This document shows positions 53,301 to 64,000 of a DNA stretch of 64,000 nucleotides, piece after piece. Location of the stretch: NCBI RefSeq assembly GCF_015832195.1, contig NC_052018.1, positions 30,036,115 through 30,100,114 of the forward strand. Direction: 5' to 3'. Positions within the stretch are counted from its first letter, which is position 1. Every line of letters starts with the position of its first letter. The translations under genes and the position numbers were made by a program. The stretch comes from Motacilla alba alba (lineage: Eukaryota > Chordata > Aves > Passeriformes > Motacillidae). The notes beneath the pieces were generated by a model. The model ran no database searches and was not told the origin of the DNA. It saw only the letters and a program-made list of their open reading frames with translations.

Positions 53301-55590
53301 GTGAAAGAGAAGTTGAGCTCTGCTTAACTGCCTATATTACTGAAACAGTGCAGATTTGTACATTTCAGCTAGGAATTCTGGTCATCAACTAAAATTACAG
53401 TAAAAAACTTCCTAAAATTATAAAGGTAGTAATTTATAATGTATTGCCAAAGTATTCACTTTCTATAGAAACAATGGCCTTCCTTTGAACAAAACCCTTT
53501 GTCTCTAGCATAGATGTAGGTTTCCACTACAGCTATGCTAATCATCAACATTTTCCTGCTGTACCACTATCTTTACCTATTGACTATTTATCTGTTTGTC
53601 CACTAAAGCCACGACAGGAAAATTAGAGCTTTGGAAGGTTCATTTAAAAATCAGGTGTTTTTTTGGAATTTTTTGGAGAATGAAAGTGGAGCTGAGGGAG
53701 GAGAGGGAGGACGCTAGAAATGTAACTTCATAATTTTCAAGGATGCTACCAGTGTATTTTTTTACTTGAACATTTCTAGAACCTGGGCTAAGTTTGTTTT
53801 CTCACAGCCTATTCATATCCTGTCTCCTACAGGGAACACTGAGAAACACTGAACCCTGAATATTTTTGAAAAGCCGCTCCAGAGCTTTAGAACGTCTTGT
53901 GTTAATGGAGGTACTCGATGTTCTGACTTTTTTTCTCAACCTGTTCACTCCCCAACAATATTTTCACTGAAACATTGCTATGATGAAAAAAGTAAAAATA
54001 CCCTATTTAACCCTGTAAAATACTCTGTAGAAATGTCTGACATATGAGTGTCTAGGCACAGATGACTTGAATCATGCTTAATCATTGTATTTTGAATGCA
54101 AAAGTGACAGAAATTGCTGCTAAATAAAAACATTTGGTCCTAGTAAGATTTAGTTCTCCTGGTTTGGGTGCAAGAGACTCACACAGAGATATGAGTTAAT
54201 AGCAGCAGTGATGGAAGTCTGATGATAATGCCCCATGAAGACTTGCCATGATTTGGCTTCTGCATCTTCTATGTATTACCCAATTTCACTGCAATCTCAA
54301 TCTTGCGACAGAACCTACAGCTCTCTATAGATAACACCTAAGGTACTTTTTGTAGAACAATGCTTGACAATGATGTACTCTTCTGTTTTAGTGACATATT
54401 AATTTGGTCTATTTATGACAGAAATTCTACTCATGAATATTTAAATGGTAGTTAATTACTCTTTAATTCACACACTGCAGACTAAAAAACCTTGGTAAAA
54501 TCATATAATCCACCAAAAGTAGAATTTTGGATGCATTGCAGCAAATACTTCCCCTTTTCTTGTGTTAAAGACACAAGAAACATTGAGGCTTTTTCGTTTG
54601 CTTGATATGATTTAATTTTGTATGTGAAAAAAATAATATCTGGATATTGATAAGTTACTCTCAGTAGTCTGCTTGTTTGGAAGGAAGTTGATTGACTTGT
54701 TAGTAGACAATTGTCTGTGACTATAATGAAGAATATATGGATGCCATTATAAATATGGGTCTGATATTTATGTTGGTGTAAGTCTGGATATATGCTTCTG
54801 AAATTAATGGAGCTGCACTGATATCAATCCCAGACAAATAAGGTCAAAGGAATCCCAAAAGGTAAACAGAGCTGCACAAAGCCAGTGTCTGATACATGAA
54901 AAGAGTCTAAAACAAAGTGGAATTATGGATCTGGCACTTGCAATTGTGCCAGGGCCAGCTTAACTGAGCTAGTGCAAGTAATAACTGTGAAGACTCAATA
55001 GCATGGTCTTCCATGCAGTCTAGAACCAACAATAAAAACTCCTTCCAGTTCTTGGGTGCACTTTTGAAAGTTTGCAGTGCTGCATGTTCCTTGCAACAGT
55101 TAGACTGATCTTACAAAGACTCAGTGCCACATGCTGTTATGAAGAATATCTTGTGTTATCAAGAATACCTGTACTTCTTAAAAGGTCTTCCACCTTACCT
55201 TCTCAGTGGTAAGGTAATTTCCAAATCCTTTGAGTCTTTATAGATTTTTACACATTTGAAAATCAGTGAAGTAGTATCCTACATTTTCTTTGCACATCTG
55301 CAAGTAATTATCCAATGTACAATGCAGGTGAAATTCAATCAAAGAGAAACAAATTTTATCCCCATTATCCTTTTAACTTTGGGTGCTTTAAATCCAGAAT
55401 GAGTCCATAAGACCTTGTGGAACCAAGGCAAATGAAAGTAATGGATTTGTTTTGGTCGCAGATGCAGTGAACCAAATACTCCTTTCCCTTGTCCTTAGGG
55501 GACATTTCCTGTCATATCAAAAAAAGACTGTTGAGCCTCTACCCAACAGCTTGACCTCTTCCCAAGCTGGTTTCTTTACCTTAGATATGA
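50319..55590. other. Unique sequence with one copy of a 243-bp direct repeat
   Basis: AT-rich, no exon recognised. The repeat copy is at 51406-51648. A hydrophobic open frame on the minus strand at 52021-51752 reflects T-richness and has no family resemblance. Confidence 0.5.
51406..51648. repeat. 243-bp direct repeat, copy 1
   Basis: Aligns without gaps to 60696-60938, same orientation, with seven mismatches by my count (about 97% identical). Starts ATGTGAGGAAGTCTTTAAAG and ends CTAAAGATTTGGCT. Weaker similarity (a shared TGAA-CACCTACAT) extends about 35 bp to the left; the right flank diverges at once. Not recognised as CR1 or as any LTR here. Confidence 0.95.
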
Positions 55591-55599
55591 CATCATGTG

Positions 55600-56429
55600 C
55601 AGGGTCTTGATGGCAACATTTTGCTAGTGACCTGCAGGGATGGCCTCTCTTGGAGGAGGTCAGAGACTGCCCTGGGCCAGACATGGACAGCTCAAGTCAG
55701 CTCAGCTATGGATCCACTACATGCCAAAGCTAAAGAAAATCAGAGGAATTTGTGGTGCCTCTGTGAGGACACATTTAAGAAAAGGCAGAAAACACAAAGG
55801 GTGATGGAACAAGTGAAAAAAGAGGGGGAACAACAAGACCATAGGTGTAAGACATGCTCCATGGTGGAGCTGGTCGCATCTCTGCAGGAACTGTATGGGG
55901 GGTTTGCACTGGAGCAGGTACCTCCCTGACGAGAATATAGCCCATGGAGGAGTCCACACTGGAGCAGAAGAAACTAAGAAGGAGGGGGCAGTGGAGTAAA
56001 AATAGGAACAAAGCAGCACAAAGAAGCAGCTACACTGGCCCCAGAAGCCTGCTTCATCTGTCGCCTTGCTGTTGGAAATGAGTATAAGTTGCAGTTGAAG
56101 GAAGGAGAGTGGAGACTGGGAAGCAGGGAGGAGAGGTGTCTGCAGTGAAGTTGAACCTGCAAGTGGGAGAGAAAAGCTGTCTTCCCTAAGTGTTTAGGTG
56201 TTTGTTGTTTTTGTTCCCCAAACCCCAAATCAGCAATTAAATGTTTTAAATGAAATTCACCAGGTTGAGTCTACTATGACAACTTCAGTTATTGGTGAAT
56301 GATCTTTGTTTTGATTACATGAGTTTTCTCATTCTTGTCTTTCCTATTTTCTTTCCATTCCCACTGTGAGAAGGGAAAGAGTGAGCCAAGTGTGGGTGCT
56401 TGGCGGCTGGCCGGAGCCATCCCACTACA
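55600..56429 (+). mobile_element. LTR-retrotransposon relic (borders approximate)
   Basis: Resembles a repeat common in bird genomes as I recall it. Markers are CACTGGAGCAG (55906 and 55957), a CCATGGAGGAGTCC stretch (~55942), the GGTTGAGTCTACT then ATTGGTGAATGATCT block (56263-56307), and GTGAGCCAAGTGTGGGTGCT through CCCACTACA, ending near 56429. A 110-codon plus-strand frame (55597-55929) lies in its left part and has no intact retroviral domain. No terminal repeat or target-site duplication was found. Family assignment is from memory and uncertain. Confidence 0.5.
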
Positions 56430-57589
56430 CAGCAGATTTGGCACAGCATCCTGTCAGTGGTGGCTACCAGCAGGACAAGGGTTTCACTCGCCCCTTGTTG
56501 GCAGTTTGACATGCACCTACGAATCTTTAAGGACTTCAAAACCCGAGTCTTTCACTTTGCCCATGATTACAATGGATATTAGGTATAGAAGATAACCAAA
56601 CTAATCCACTGAAGGTTATAAATGAAAGGGTTTTGTTCTGGAAAACGTCAGGCCTGCAGGAGGAGAGAGCAGTTCACCAGGAGCCGAGAGGGCGCTGGCC
56701 GTGGTGCTGAACGGGACCCCGCCGCTCCTGTCGGAAGTAACAATTCCATGGGAGTAACTAATACCTGAAAGAATGAACACTTCACCTGTACCTTTAAAGA
56801 AATACAGTATACTTAGACGACTGGTGCAAGAATAAATGAATATGAATCTATGAATAAATGAATTTTTCCCCTAGTTACACTCAACAATCCATATTAATGC
56901 CGTTACACCATGGATATTGACACCTGCCCACTCAGCTCAGGGTGACGTAAATATAAACATTTACACTTAATATTTGCAGATTTTCCATATTAACTGACAT
57001 TTTTTCATTTGAAAATACCAGTGCTTTTTGGAAAGAAATGGGATTAACACAACAATTAAATCTATTTGTGGAACAACCAAATGGAGCTGGGAGAAAACAA
57101 ATTAATCTATGTATCATGGATTCATGGTGTTCAGCATCAAAGAAGGTGCTAGACTACTCAGCCTGATGCTTTGCCTTTAATAAATCCTCACATTTACCCT
57201 CGTACCCCTGCCTTGAACTTAGTGTGGTTATTAGATATTATGTGGTTAAAATTGCCTTTGGAAAGGAAGATAGGCCTGAATTTTTAAAAAAGGAATCTTT
57301 CCCCCCCCTTCCTCCACTATTATTACTTTCTCTACTAGGGAAGAGAACTTGGTATTTTCTTTATAAAGAAAACATATCCAAGTCACTTCATAATATCCTC
57401 CTTGCTAAAAATAAGTACTTAGCTCTAGAATTCTTTCATGATATATTTGCATTTCCTTTCTGCTCTTTCCTCTAATTTTTAGCACCAGTTTTAAGACACA
57501 TGTTGCACACCTGGAGGTGGCACAGCGGTGTCACCAATACCATATGCAGAGTAAAAAACATTACCCTGTTTCTATTCACTACTTGTTTG
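56430..57589. other. Unique sequence, no gene seen
   Basis: A short GC-rich patch (56650-56735, with several CpG) follows the LTR relic and could be part of it. Otherwise AT-rich with nothing recognised. Confidence 0.45.
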
Positions 57590-58180
57590 CACATTCACCA
57601 TTTGTACCACCTCTTTGTGCCACAGGATCACAATGAGAACTCAGATTCTTGTCCACTGTGACTCCACAATTTATTTTAAACTCTCTATTTTTCAGCTGAG
57701 AATTCAGTATTCTGCAGGCATAGCTGTATCTTGCTGTATTAAATTACAGTTTGTTTGAATAGATAGGTCTACCAGCTGACCCAAATCATACTGATTTATC
57801 TACATTCACTGTTAGTTACCATTCTGCCAACTCTCATGTCATCTGCAGCTTTTATTAATGCTGATCTTATATTTACTTTTAGGTCACTGAGGAGAATGTT
57901 GAATACTGTGAAATTTAGTCATAAGGAAATCCACCAGAGACAGACTACCCTGGGATGATTTCATATTGACAGACAATGTTGCAGACTGTAATTTCTGAGT
58001 CCCCTTATTAGACACTTTGCAGGTATTGTGTGGTCCTAATTGTTTAACAGAATGGCACAAGGTGTTAAGTCATACTTTTTACTAAAGCCTACATTAAATC
58101 ATCTCAGTTCCTTTAGCAAAGGAATTCTTATGTCAAAGAAGTAAAATGACCTACTTTTGTGTTAACTCAAATTTTTATCT
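57590..58180 (-). mobile_element. Ancient CR1/L3-like LINE fragment (coding 3' part), decayed
   Basis: The plus strand reads the antisense of an old amniote CR1: TTGCTGTATTAAATTACAGT then TTGTTTGAAT (57732-57761), CATGTCATCTGCAGC (57836), TTAGGTCACTGAGGAG followed by AATGTTGAATACTGTG (57880-57911), and later CTAAAGCCTACATTAAATC (58084). The order matches the reverse transcriptase 3' end to tail. Divergence is high and both ends fade out, so limits are rough. It is far older than the CR1 copy 1.3 kb to the right. Confidence 0.7.
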
Positions 58181-59462
58181 CCTACCTTTTAATTCCCATT
58201 AAAGATAGTTTATGAAAGGTTTCATTGCAAATATTGTGTGGTTTTATTCTGCCCTGCTCTCATGCTAAGTTGGCATTGTAAAACCACTCGTATTTTCATT
58301 ATATATTCCCATGCTTTAACATTTCCTTTAAGCAAATATTCTACAATATTCTTTTTACTGTGATGAGCTATCTTCTACACTGTAATATTCAGAGCAGCCA
58401 AAGCTGACTCACGAAAGATTCATTATTTGTTGTTCCATAACTGCTGCTATTTACACACATTTCCTATGGGATGTTTCCACTCTTTAAACCACAGAGAACT
58501 CAGAGACTGAGTGCAAACTGGATACTAAAAGATAACAGGTCAAATAAGGACTGTGGTGATACAACCATGAAAAAAGTTACATCTAGAGGTCTGTACTGGT
58601 AGGAAGTAAAGTGGGAAAAAGATTTAGGCAAGAAAATTATTAATGTTTTGACTGCAGTATTAGGATATAAACTTTTCTTTATAGCTCCTGAATTCCTGAA
58701 TGTCAAGGACTTGCTTGGTTTTGTCTGATAGAAATGAAGGCTGGTGTTTCAGGCCAAAATTATACACACTGTAGCATTTTAAAACTGAGCATGAATATTT
58801 ACAGTTTAAAAGTTCTAATTTAGACGTGAAACAGTAAATCAAGGACATTTTGAGAAAAAGCAGCCAGTCAATCTTGAATAAGCCCCTGAACAACCAGAGA
58901 CTTTTTTCAGCACATATGGTTGTCTAACAGGGTGCCTCAGAACAGTGGGTGATATTATGTGCCATATGTGCTGCTATACCAAAGAATTATTTGGTTTCTG
59001 GTAACACTAAACCCAAAGACTAAACTATAAAACTACCTAGGTCTTCTTAATCAACATCAGCATCTTATTCTATCTATATTTAATTGCATTCTTAGTGGGC
59101 TGCATTTTTAGCTGTCAGCAGAAAATATAAGGAGGAATGGTTTACATAAATAAGATAAAACATTCTAAATTTTTAAGGATTATTATCTTGCTATTCATTT
59201 GATTATTGGAGTACTTTACTGGAAAAAAAGTCAATGAAGAGTGAATAACAAAGCAAGCAATGTGGAGGTTCTGATATATTGTCTCAAAAATTTAATAGAA
59301 GGGCACAGACTTTATCTTCAATTCCCATAAAGGTGTGATAATATAGTAAGGAATATTTTCCTGACCAAAACTTATTTGATATGTTGTATTTAGAAATTCA
59401 TACATTCAGAGAGCTCCAAGTTCCATCAGCTCTCTAAAACACCTTTGCAATAATGAACTTTG
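58181..59462. other. Unique sequence between two CR1 copies
   Basis: AT-rich, no exon or repeat recognised. Confidence 0.5.
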
Positions 59463-60487
59463 AATCACAGAATATAGAATCATTGAAGTTGGAAAAGATC
59501 TCTAAGATCATTGAGTCCAACAACTAACCCAGACCTAATTTTCATCACTAAACCATATCCCCATGTGCCATATCCACACACCTTCCTAACACTTCCAGAG
59601 CCAGTGATTCTACCACTTCCCTGGGAAGCCTGTTTCAAAGCCTGATCACTCTTTCAGTAAAAAATCTTTCATAATATCCAATCTAAGCCTCCACAGGTGC
59701 AACTTGAAGCCATTTCCTCTTGTCTCACTTGTAACCTGGCAGAAAAGACTGACTCCCACCTGGCTACAGCCTCCTTTCAGGTAGCTATAGGGAGTGATAA
59801 GGTCCCTTGTGAGCCTCCTTTTCTCCAGGCTGAACACCCCCACCCCAGCTCCCTCAGCTGCTCCTCAGAGGACTTGTGCTCCAGACTCTTTCCCAGCTTC
59901 TTTGCACTTCTCTGGATTCACTCTGGCACCTCAATGCCCTTCCTGTAGTGAAAGCCTTGGACACAGGACTTGAAGTCAGGCCCCAGCAGTGCTGAGTACA
60001 GAGGGACAACCACTGGCTGGTCCGCTGGCCACACTATTGCTGATACAGGCCAGGATGCCATTGGCTTTCTTGGCCACCTGGGCACATGCTGGCTCATGTT
60101 CAGCCACTGTCAACGAACACCCCCAGGTCCTTTTTCCTGGGTCGCTTTTCAGCCACTCTGCCCCCAGCCTGTAGCATTGCAGGGCGTTGTTGTGACCCAA
60201 GTGCAGGACTTGGCACTTGGCCTTGTTGAACCTTCACAGTGTTGCCCTCTGCCCATTGATCCAGCCTGTCCAGATCCTCTGCAGAGCCTTCCTGCCCTCC
60301 AGATGATCAACACTCCCACCCAACTTGGTGTCATCTCCCAGCTGACTGAGGGTGCACTTGATCATGTCATCCAGATCACTCATAAAGACATTAAAGAGAA
60401 CTGTCCCCAGTACTAAGCCCTGGGGAACTCCACTTGTGACTGGATGCCAAGAGGGCGTAACTATTCACCATCACTCCATGGTCCACC
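59463..60487 (-). mobile_element. CR1 LINE, ~1 kb 3' part
   Basis: The best preserved transposon here. The plus strand gives the full antisense order of a bird CR1 3' region: AATCACAGAATATAGAATC, GAAGTTGGAAAAGATCTC, CCAATCTAAGCCTCC, CAGCCTCCTTTCAGGTAGC, CTTTTCTCCAGGCTGAACAC, CTCAGAGGACTTGTGCTCC, CCAGGATGCCATTGGC, CACTTGGCCTTGTTGAACC, CAACTTGGTGTCATCTCCC and AGCCCTGGGGAACTCCACTT. It is cut near 60487, inside the reverse transcriptase coding part, so it is a dead 5'-truncated copy. Open frames on both strands across it (up to 148 codons) are by-products of the repeat. Confidence 0.93.
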
Positions 60488-60695
60488 CATAACTTCATTG
60501 CATATGATGCAATATACGTTTAAAACTTGTCCTAAAATTTTGGGAATTCATTTGGTTTGTATAATTATTTCAAAATAACTTGTGGAATCTGATTTCCAAA
60601 AAGCAAGTATTCAATCACTGTGAAATTGAAAAATGTTTGAGGCATCTTAATTTGAACATTTTATGATGAAGCACCTACATCACCAGTCACTTTAT

Positions 60696-60938
60696 ATGTG
60701 AGGAAGTCTTTAAAGGCTAGTGCTGGTACTTTGTAACCCAATACTTGCTGTTGCAGTTGTCTTCACTGCAAGAAATTTCTTTCATTTTCACTTACAAAGG
60801 AGCATTCTTTTCCCTAGTAATTTTCATTACTTCTCCATAAATTTCTATTCTTAGGAACTCTCCAGGCAAGTTTGAACTTTAGCTTTCAGAAGCAGAAAAA
60901 ATTCTACTGGATGACAAAGTTCAGCTAAAGATTTGGCT
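60696..60938. repeat. 243-bp direct repeat, copy 2
   Basis: Gap-free partner of 51406-51648, offset exactly 9290 bp. It lies about 210 bp right of the truncated end of the CR1 copy. Differences from copy 1 include AGTACT/GGTACT, CCTGTAC/CCAATAC, CTCTCCCC/CTTTTCCC and single changes near the right end. Confidence 0.95.
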
Positions 60939-63088
60939 CCCCTGCCAAATACAGAAATCAATGAGATTTCCTGGACCGAGTGCAATTTTTAAAGTAAACA
61001 CATAAATGCAAGTGTGCCATCATATCTGCACTCTGCATCCATTCACTGCTTTAAAAAATAAAATATTCTATACACAAATGTACTTTACAGACAAAGCTCT
61101 AAGAATAAGTGGGGTGTCATATAAAAGATTTAAAAATGTAACAAAAGGTTTTGGATGTTAGAGGACAGTATAGGATGGGTCTTTGTCATTGTTGGTGTGT
61201 CCTTTGCTGTCAATCAGCTCTGCTAGTAAAATGAAGAGGTCGCAACCTCACCCCTTTCAGCCAGCACATCAGAAGACCAAAGGAAGAACAGCTCACATGA
61301 AATGGTCTCACATGAGGAGGAAAATGCTATATTGTCCGTGACTCTTACTCTCTTCCAGATCCTATCAGATTAGCTTTTCTTTCTTTTAATTTCTAGCAGC
61401 TCCTTGTGTTTGGTTATTCAAATGTACTTATTCAGCATTTGCCAAATACAGAACATTTTATTCAGCACCAATTACAATCACAAGCAAGATAACTTACATC
61501 TCTTGCTTTTCTAGAAGCCTCATTGCTATGTTCAGGGACAATCACAGAGGTGTCCAACACCATGCTTAGACAATTTTGTTGTGAGGTAAGATCTCCCTTA
61601 GGAGGCACCAGCATTCATTGTTGTCTTCTGTTGTTTTTCCCAATACACATTACCTTTCAGGAAATACTTTTGGTCTGGGAGGTCAAAAGATTTGTTTTGT
61701 TGCTACTTACATTGTAGGAAGGATTTTATAACTATAGCAATTAATTAAATTAACTAAATTAGCAATTAATTTAAATTGTGAATAATTACAAAAGTGTAGT
61801 AAGGAAGCTCTTGTAACATTCTAAAAACATAGTTGTGCATACATTTAATGAAAAATCTTGTCACTTCCAGAAAAGTAACAAAAGCAATGCTTAAGATTCC
61901 TCTTGATAGACATTAGGAACAGGAAATACAGTGTATGCCCTGAGTGCACCAATTAGCTTTGATTGCCCAGAGAACATCTGGTAGCTCCCCCTCTAAATCC
62001 TCAGCCTCTGGCCCACTAGTTCCATTTAAGCTCAGGCTCAGGCCAAAGGCTTTGCCTGAACTACAATGTAGGTAGGTCTGTATCCACCTCTGTTCCTTGA
62101 TGATCCAAGCTTGCTGGATCCAAGTCATGGCCATCAGCTGGACTTCCTGAATTGACCTCAAGCCTAACATGTCACTTTGAATATGTCTGAATACTGGACT
62201 GTTTGAACCTGTTGCTATCACCAGCCTTGCTGTTAGTCTTGCTTGGATAGTAGGGGACTGTGCTCTTGTCTGTGGTCATTGTTTCTACTTACCTGCACTA
62301 TGGTCAGCTCCTCGTCTCCTCTCATGAAGTGACTTCCCTTCTTGTTGCTCCTTGACATAGCATATAGTTTACTATCTAAGCCAGAGGCATGGGAATCATG
62401 ATTTTTAGTCCATTCACAATTTTGTCATTGGATCCCAATTTTCAAAGCAGTCAATCTAAGCTTTTTAGTCTTTGGCTATATAAACAAGTGTTGCAGTTAG
62501 CTATTGATGTCTTCAACTTTAAAGCTTTTCAAGGCAGGATGCAGTTTAAGAGGCTTGAACCCATTTGTTTTCTGGATTAGAGACCTAAACCACCACAATG
62601 TCTTAATCCAACCTTTAACTGGTAAAGGCTTAATTCTTCAGTGAGCAGCATACTCTCAAAATGACTCAGCATTCACACTGGAAAAAAAGATACTGGTAGT
62701 TTTCTGTCAAATCTTATCCAGTTTAAGCCAATTTTCTTCCACCTCAAAGGCCAAAGCAAGATACTGCACAAAGCATGTTGCGTTCCTTTTACAGGTCCTC
62801 TTGCATGAACATTTGATGCATTGTCTACATTAAAGAGCAGGCCCAGTATCTGTATCTCTAGGTGCTGAAGGCTAGAGTAATACGGGGTAGAGAAGGTCTT
62901 AACTTGCTCTTGCTTCTTGACTTCACATTGTATGAAACCTGGAAACATGAATGGGCTTTCTGAGCCAGGACATATTGTCCAGCAGAGAAAGAAACGGTTC
63001 TATATCAAGACTGGAAAAAAGTCTCTTGGTCCTTGTCAGATCAGATTGACTTCCAGTCTTAGGAGCTGTAATATGGGAAGACAAGAAG

Positions 63089-63090
<2 letters not shown>

Positions 63091-63143
<53 letters not shown>
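63091..63143. repeat. (AT)n microsatellite
   Basis: Uninterrupted alternating AT for 53 bp, flanked by unique sequence. Likely length-polymorphic. Confidence 0.98.
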
Positions 63144-63144
<1 letters not shown>

Positions 63145-64000
63145 GTGCTTGATACGAGTAGCTTGAACAGGGGAGAGGTTCTGTATTGGGTAGGCCAGCT
63201 GGAGAAGTTTAGCTCAGTTCACACTTTAAAAAAACACTTTTAGCCTTCAAGACAATGTTGGATTATTTAAATTCATTGTAGGAACTGACTGGCTTGTGTT
63301 GCATTGAACCATGGAGAGGAATTGTTTGGCAGAGGTGATAGCTGGTGTAGAAGGAAACCTTGTTGCAAGCAGAAACAACTGACCTCCAGTGTCTATGCCA
63401 ATTGTGAGGTACTCTAACTTATCAATACAGACACAGTTTATGATGCTGGTCTGATACACTTCAGACTTAGTTATACTGTTTGAATGTTCTGGCTTAGTGG
63501 GTCAGAATGACCAAAAACATGGCAAACAAAATAAACCTGTTCTTCCAGGAACCATTTTACAATGCCAAATAGAGGTGCCAATCGTAAGCTTGTGTTGGGA
63601 TTATCAATGTGAAATTTCATCTTCTGTCTTTCAAAAGCAGTGGAAAGATTACAATATACCAGTTAGGGCAGAATTCAAATTTATAAATGAATTTATCTAA
63701 TGTCAATGAGATGTCACAGAATATTCTGCTTGGGGTCACATATGCCCTTTAGTCATGTCTGTCAAGCTGATGCAAGAGTCTGCAGCATCTACAGGTTTCC
63801 ACTGGATGCTTCTCTTTATGTAGCTAATAATTTTAATTGGATTAGCGCCGTTGATTATATAAAATAGTTCTTATTACATAAATGGGACTATTCACAGTTC
63901 TCAGAGCTATGTTCTTAGATCTCTGCAAGCAGCTCCAAGGACCACCTGGTTTAAGTCTTCTTGTTTATCAACAGCCTATTTTAGGGCACCAATATATGCT

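Larger units (their letters stand above)
60488..64000. other. Unique sequence with repeat copy 2, a microsatellite and exon-like stretches
   Basis: Holds the second 243-bp repeat copy, an (AT)n tract, and a less AT-rich block at about 61900-63450 that I cannot assign. Two exon-like segments (61515-61585 plus; 62375-62293 minus) have good splice signals but no recognised product. Confidence 0.45.

Noticed and set aside
59970..60416. 148-codon plus-strand open frame
   Set aside because: It is the antisense of a CR1 element, a well-known source of false bird proteins.
1..64000. CRISPR arrays, operons, integrons or phage-like modules
   Set aside because: No regularly spaced direct repeats, no closely packed long open frames, and the intron-split gene and CR1 content show this is a bird nuclear genome.

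Overview
This is a piece of a vertebrate nuclear genome, almost certainly a bird and probably a songbird. The window is AT-rich, has a single CpG island, and most of it is non-coding. CR1 LINE fragments of different ages are the main recognisable repeat, together with LTR relics of types I associate with passerine genomes. No bacterial, plasmid or phage features were seen.

The one protein-coding gene I can support is ASRGL1 (isoaspartyl peptidase / L-asparaginase, an N-terminal nucleophile hydrolase). It lies on the minus strand in the left quarter. Its first five coding exons are at 15732-15546, 11816-11674, 6728-6574, 2366-2248 and 437-327. Splice signals and reading phase agree at every junction. 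They encode the first 238 residues, including the three catalytic threonines (Thr166, Thr184 and Thr217 here; human 168, 186 and 219). The last ~70 residues must lie beyond the left edge.

Upstream of the start codon there is about 0.8 kb of ordinary sequence, then a CpG island at about 16.56-17.43 kb. It is the likely promoter, with a non-coding first exon spliced to the start-codon exon (inferred).

From about 17.4 kb to the right end I recognise no conserved protein-coding exon. This 46.6 kb is intergenic sequence, or introns or lncRNA that cannot be told by eye. It contains a solo LTR with a perfect 5-bp target-site duplication (21974-22548), an antisense LTR fragment (~37.34-37.75 kb), a third LTR-type relic (~55.6-56.43 kb), at least six CR1 fragments including a ~1 kb one at 59.46-60.49 kb and an ancient one at ~57.6-58.2 kb, several perfect hairpins, and a 243-bp direct repeat (51406-51648 and 60696-60938) with only seven mismatches. 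Three stretches with exon-like splice signals (47.1, 61.5 and 62.3 kb) are reported as candidates only.

I found no convincing new multi-gene system. The best leads are the near-identical 243-bp duplication, the set of perfect inverted repeats, and the exon-like sequences in the 61.5-63.5 kb block.
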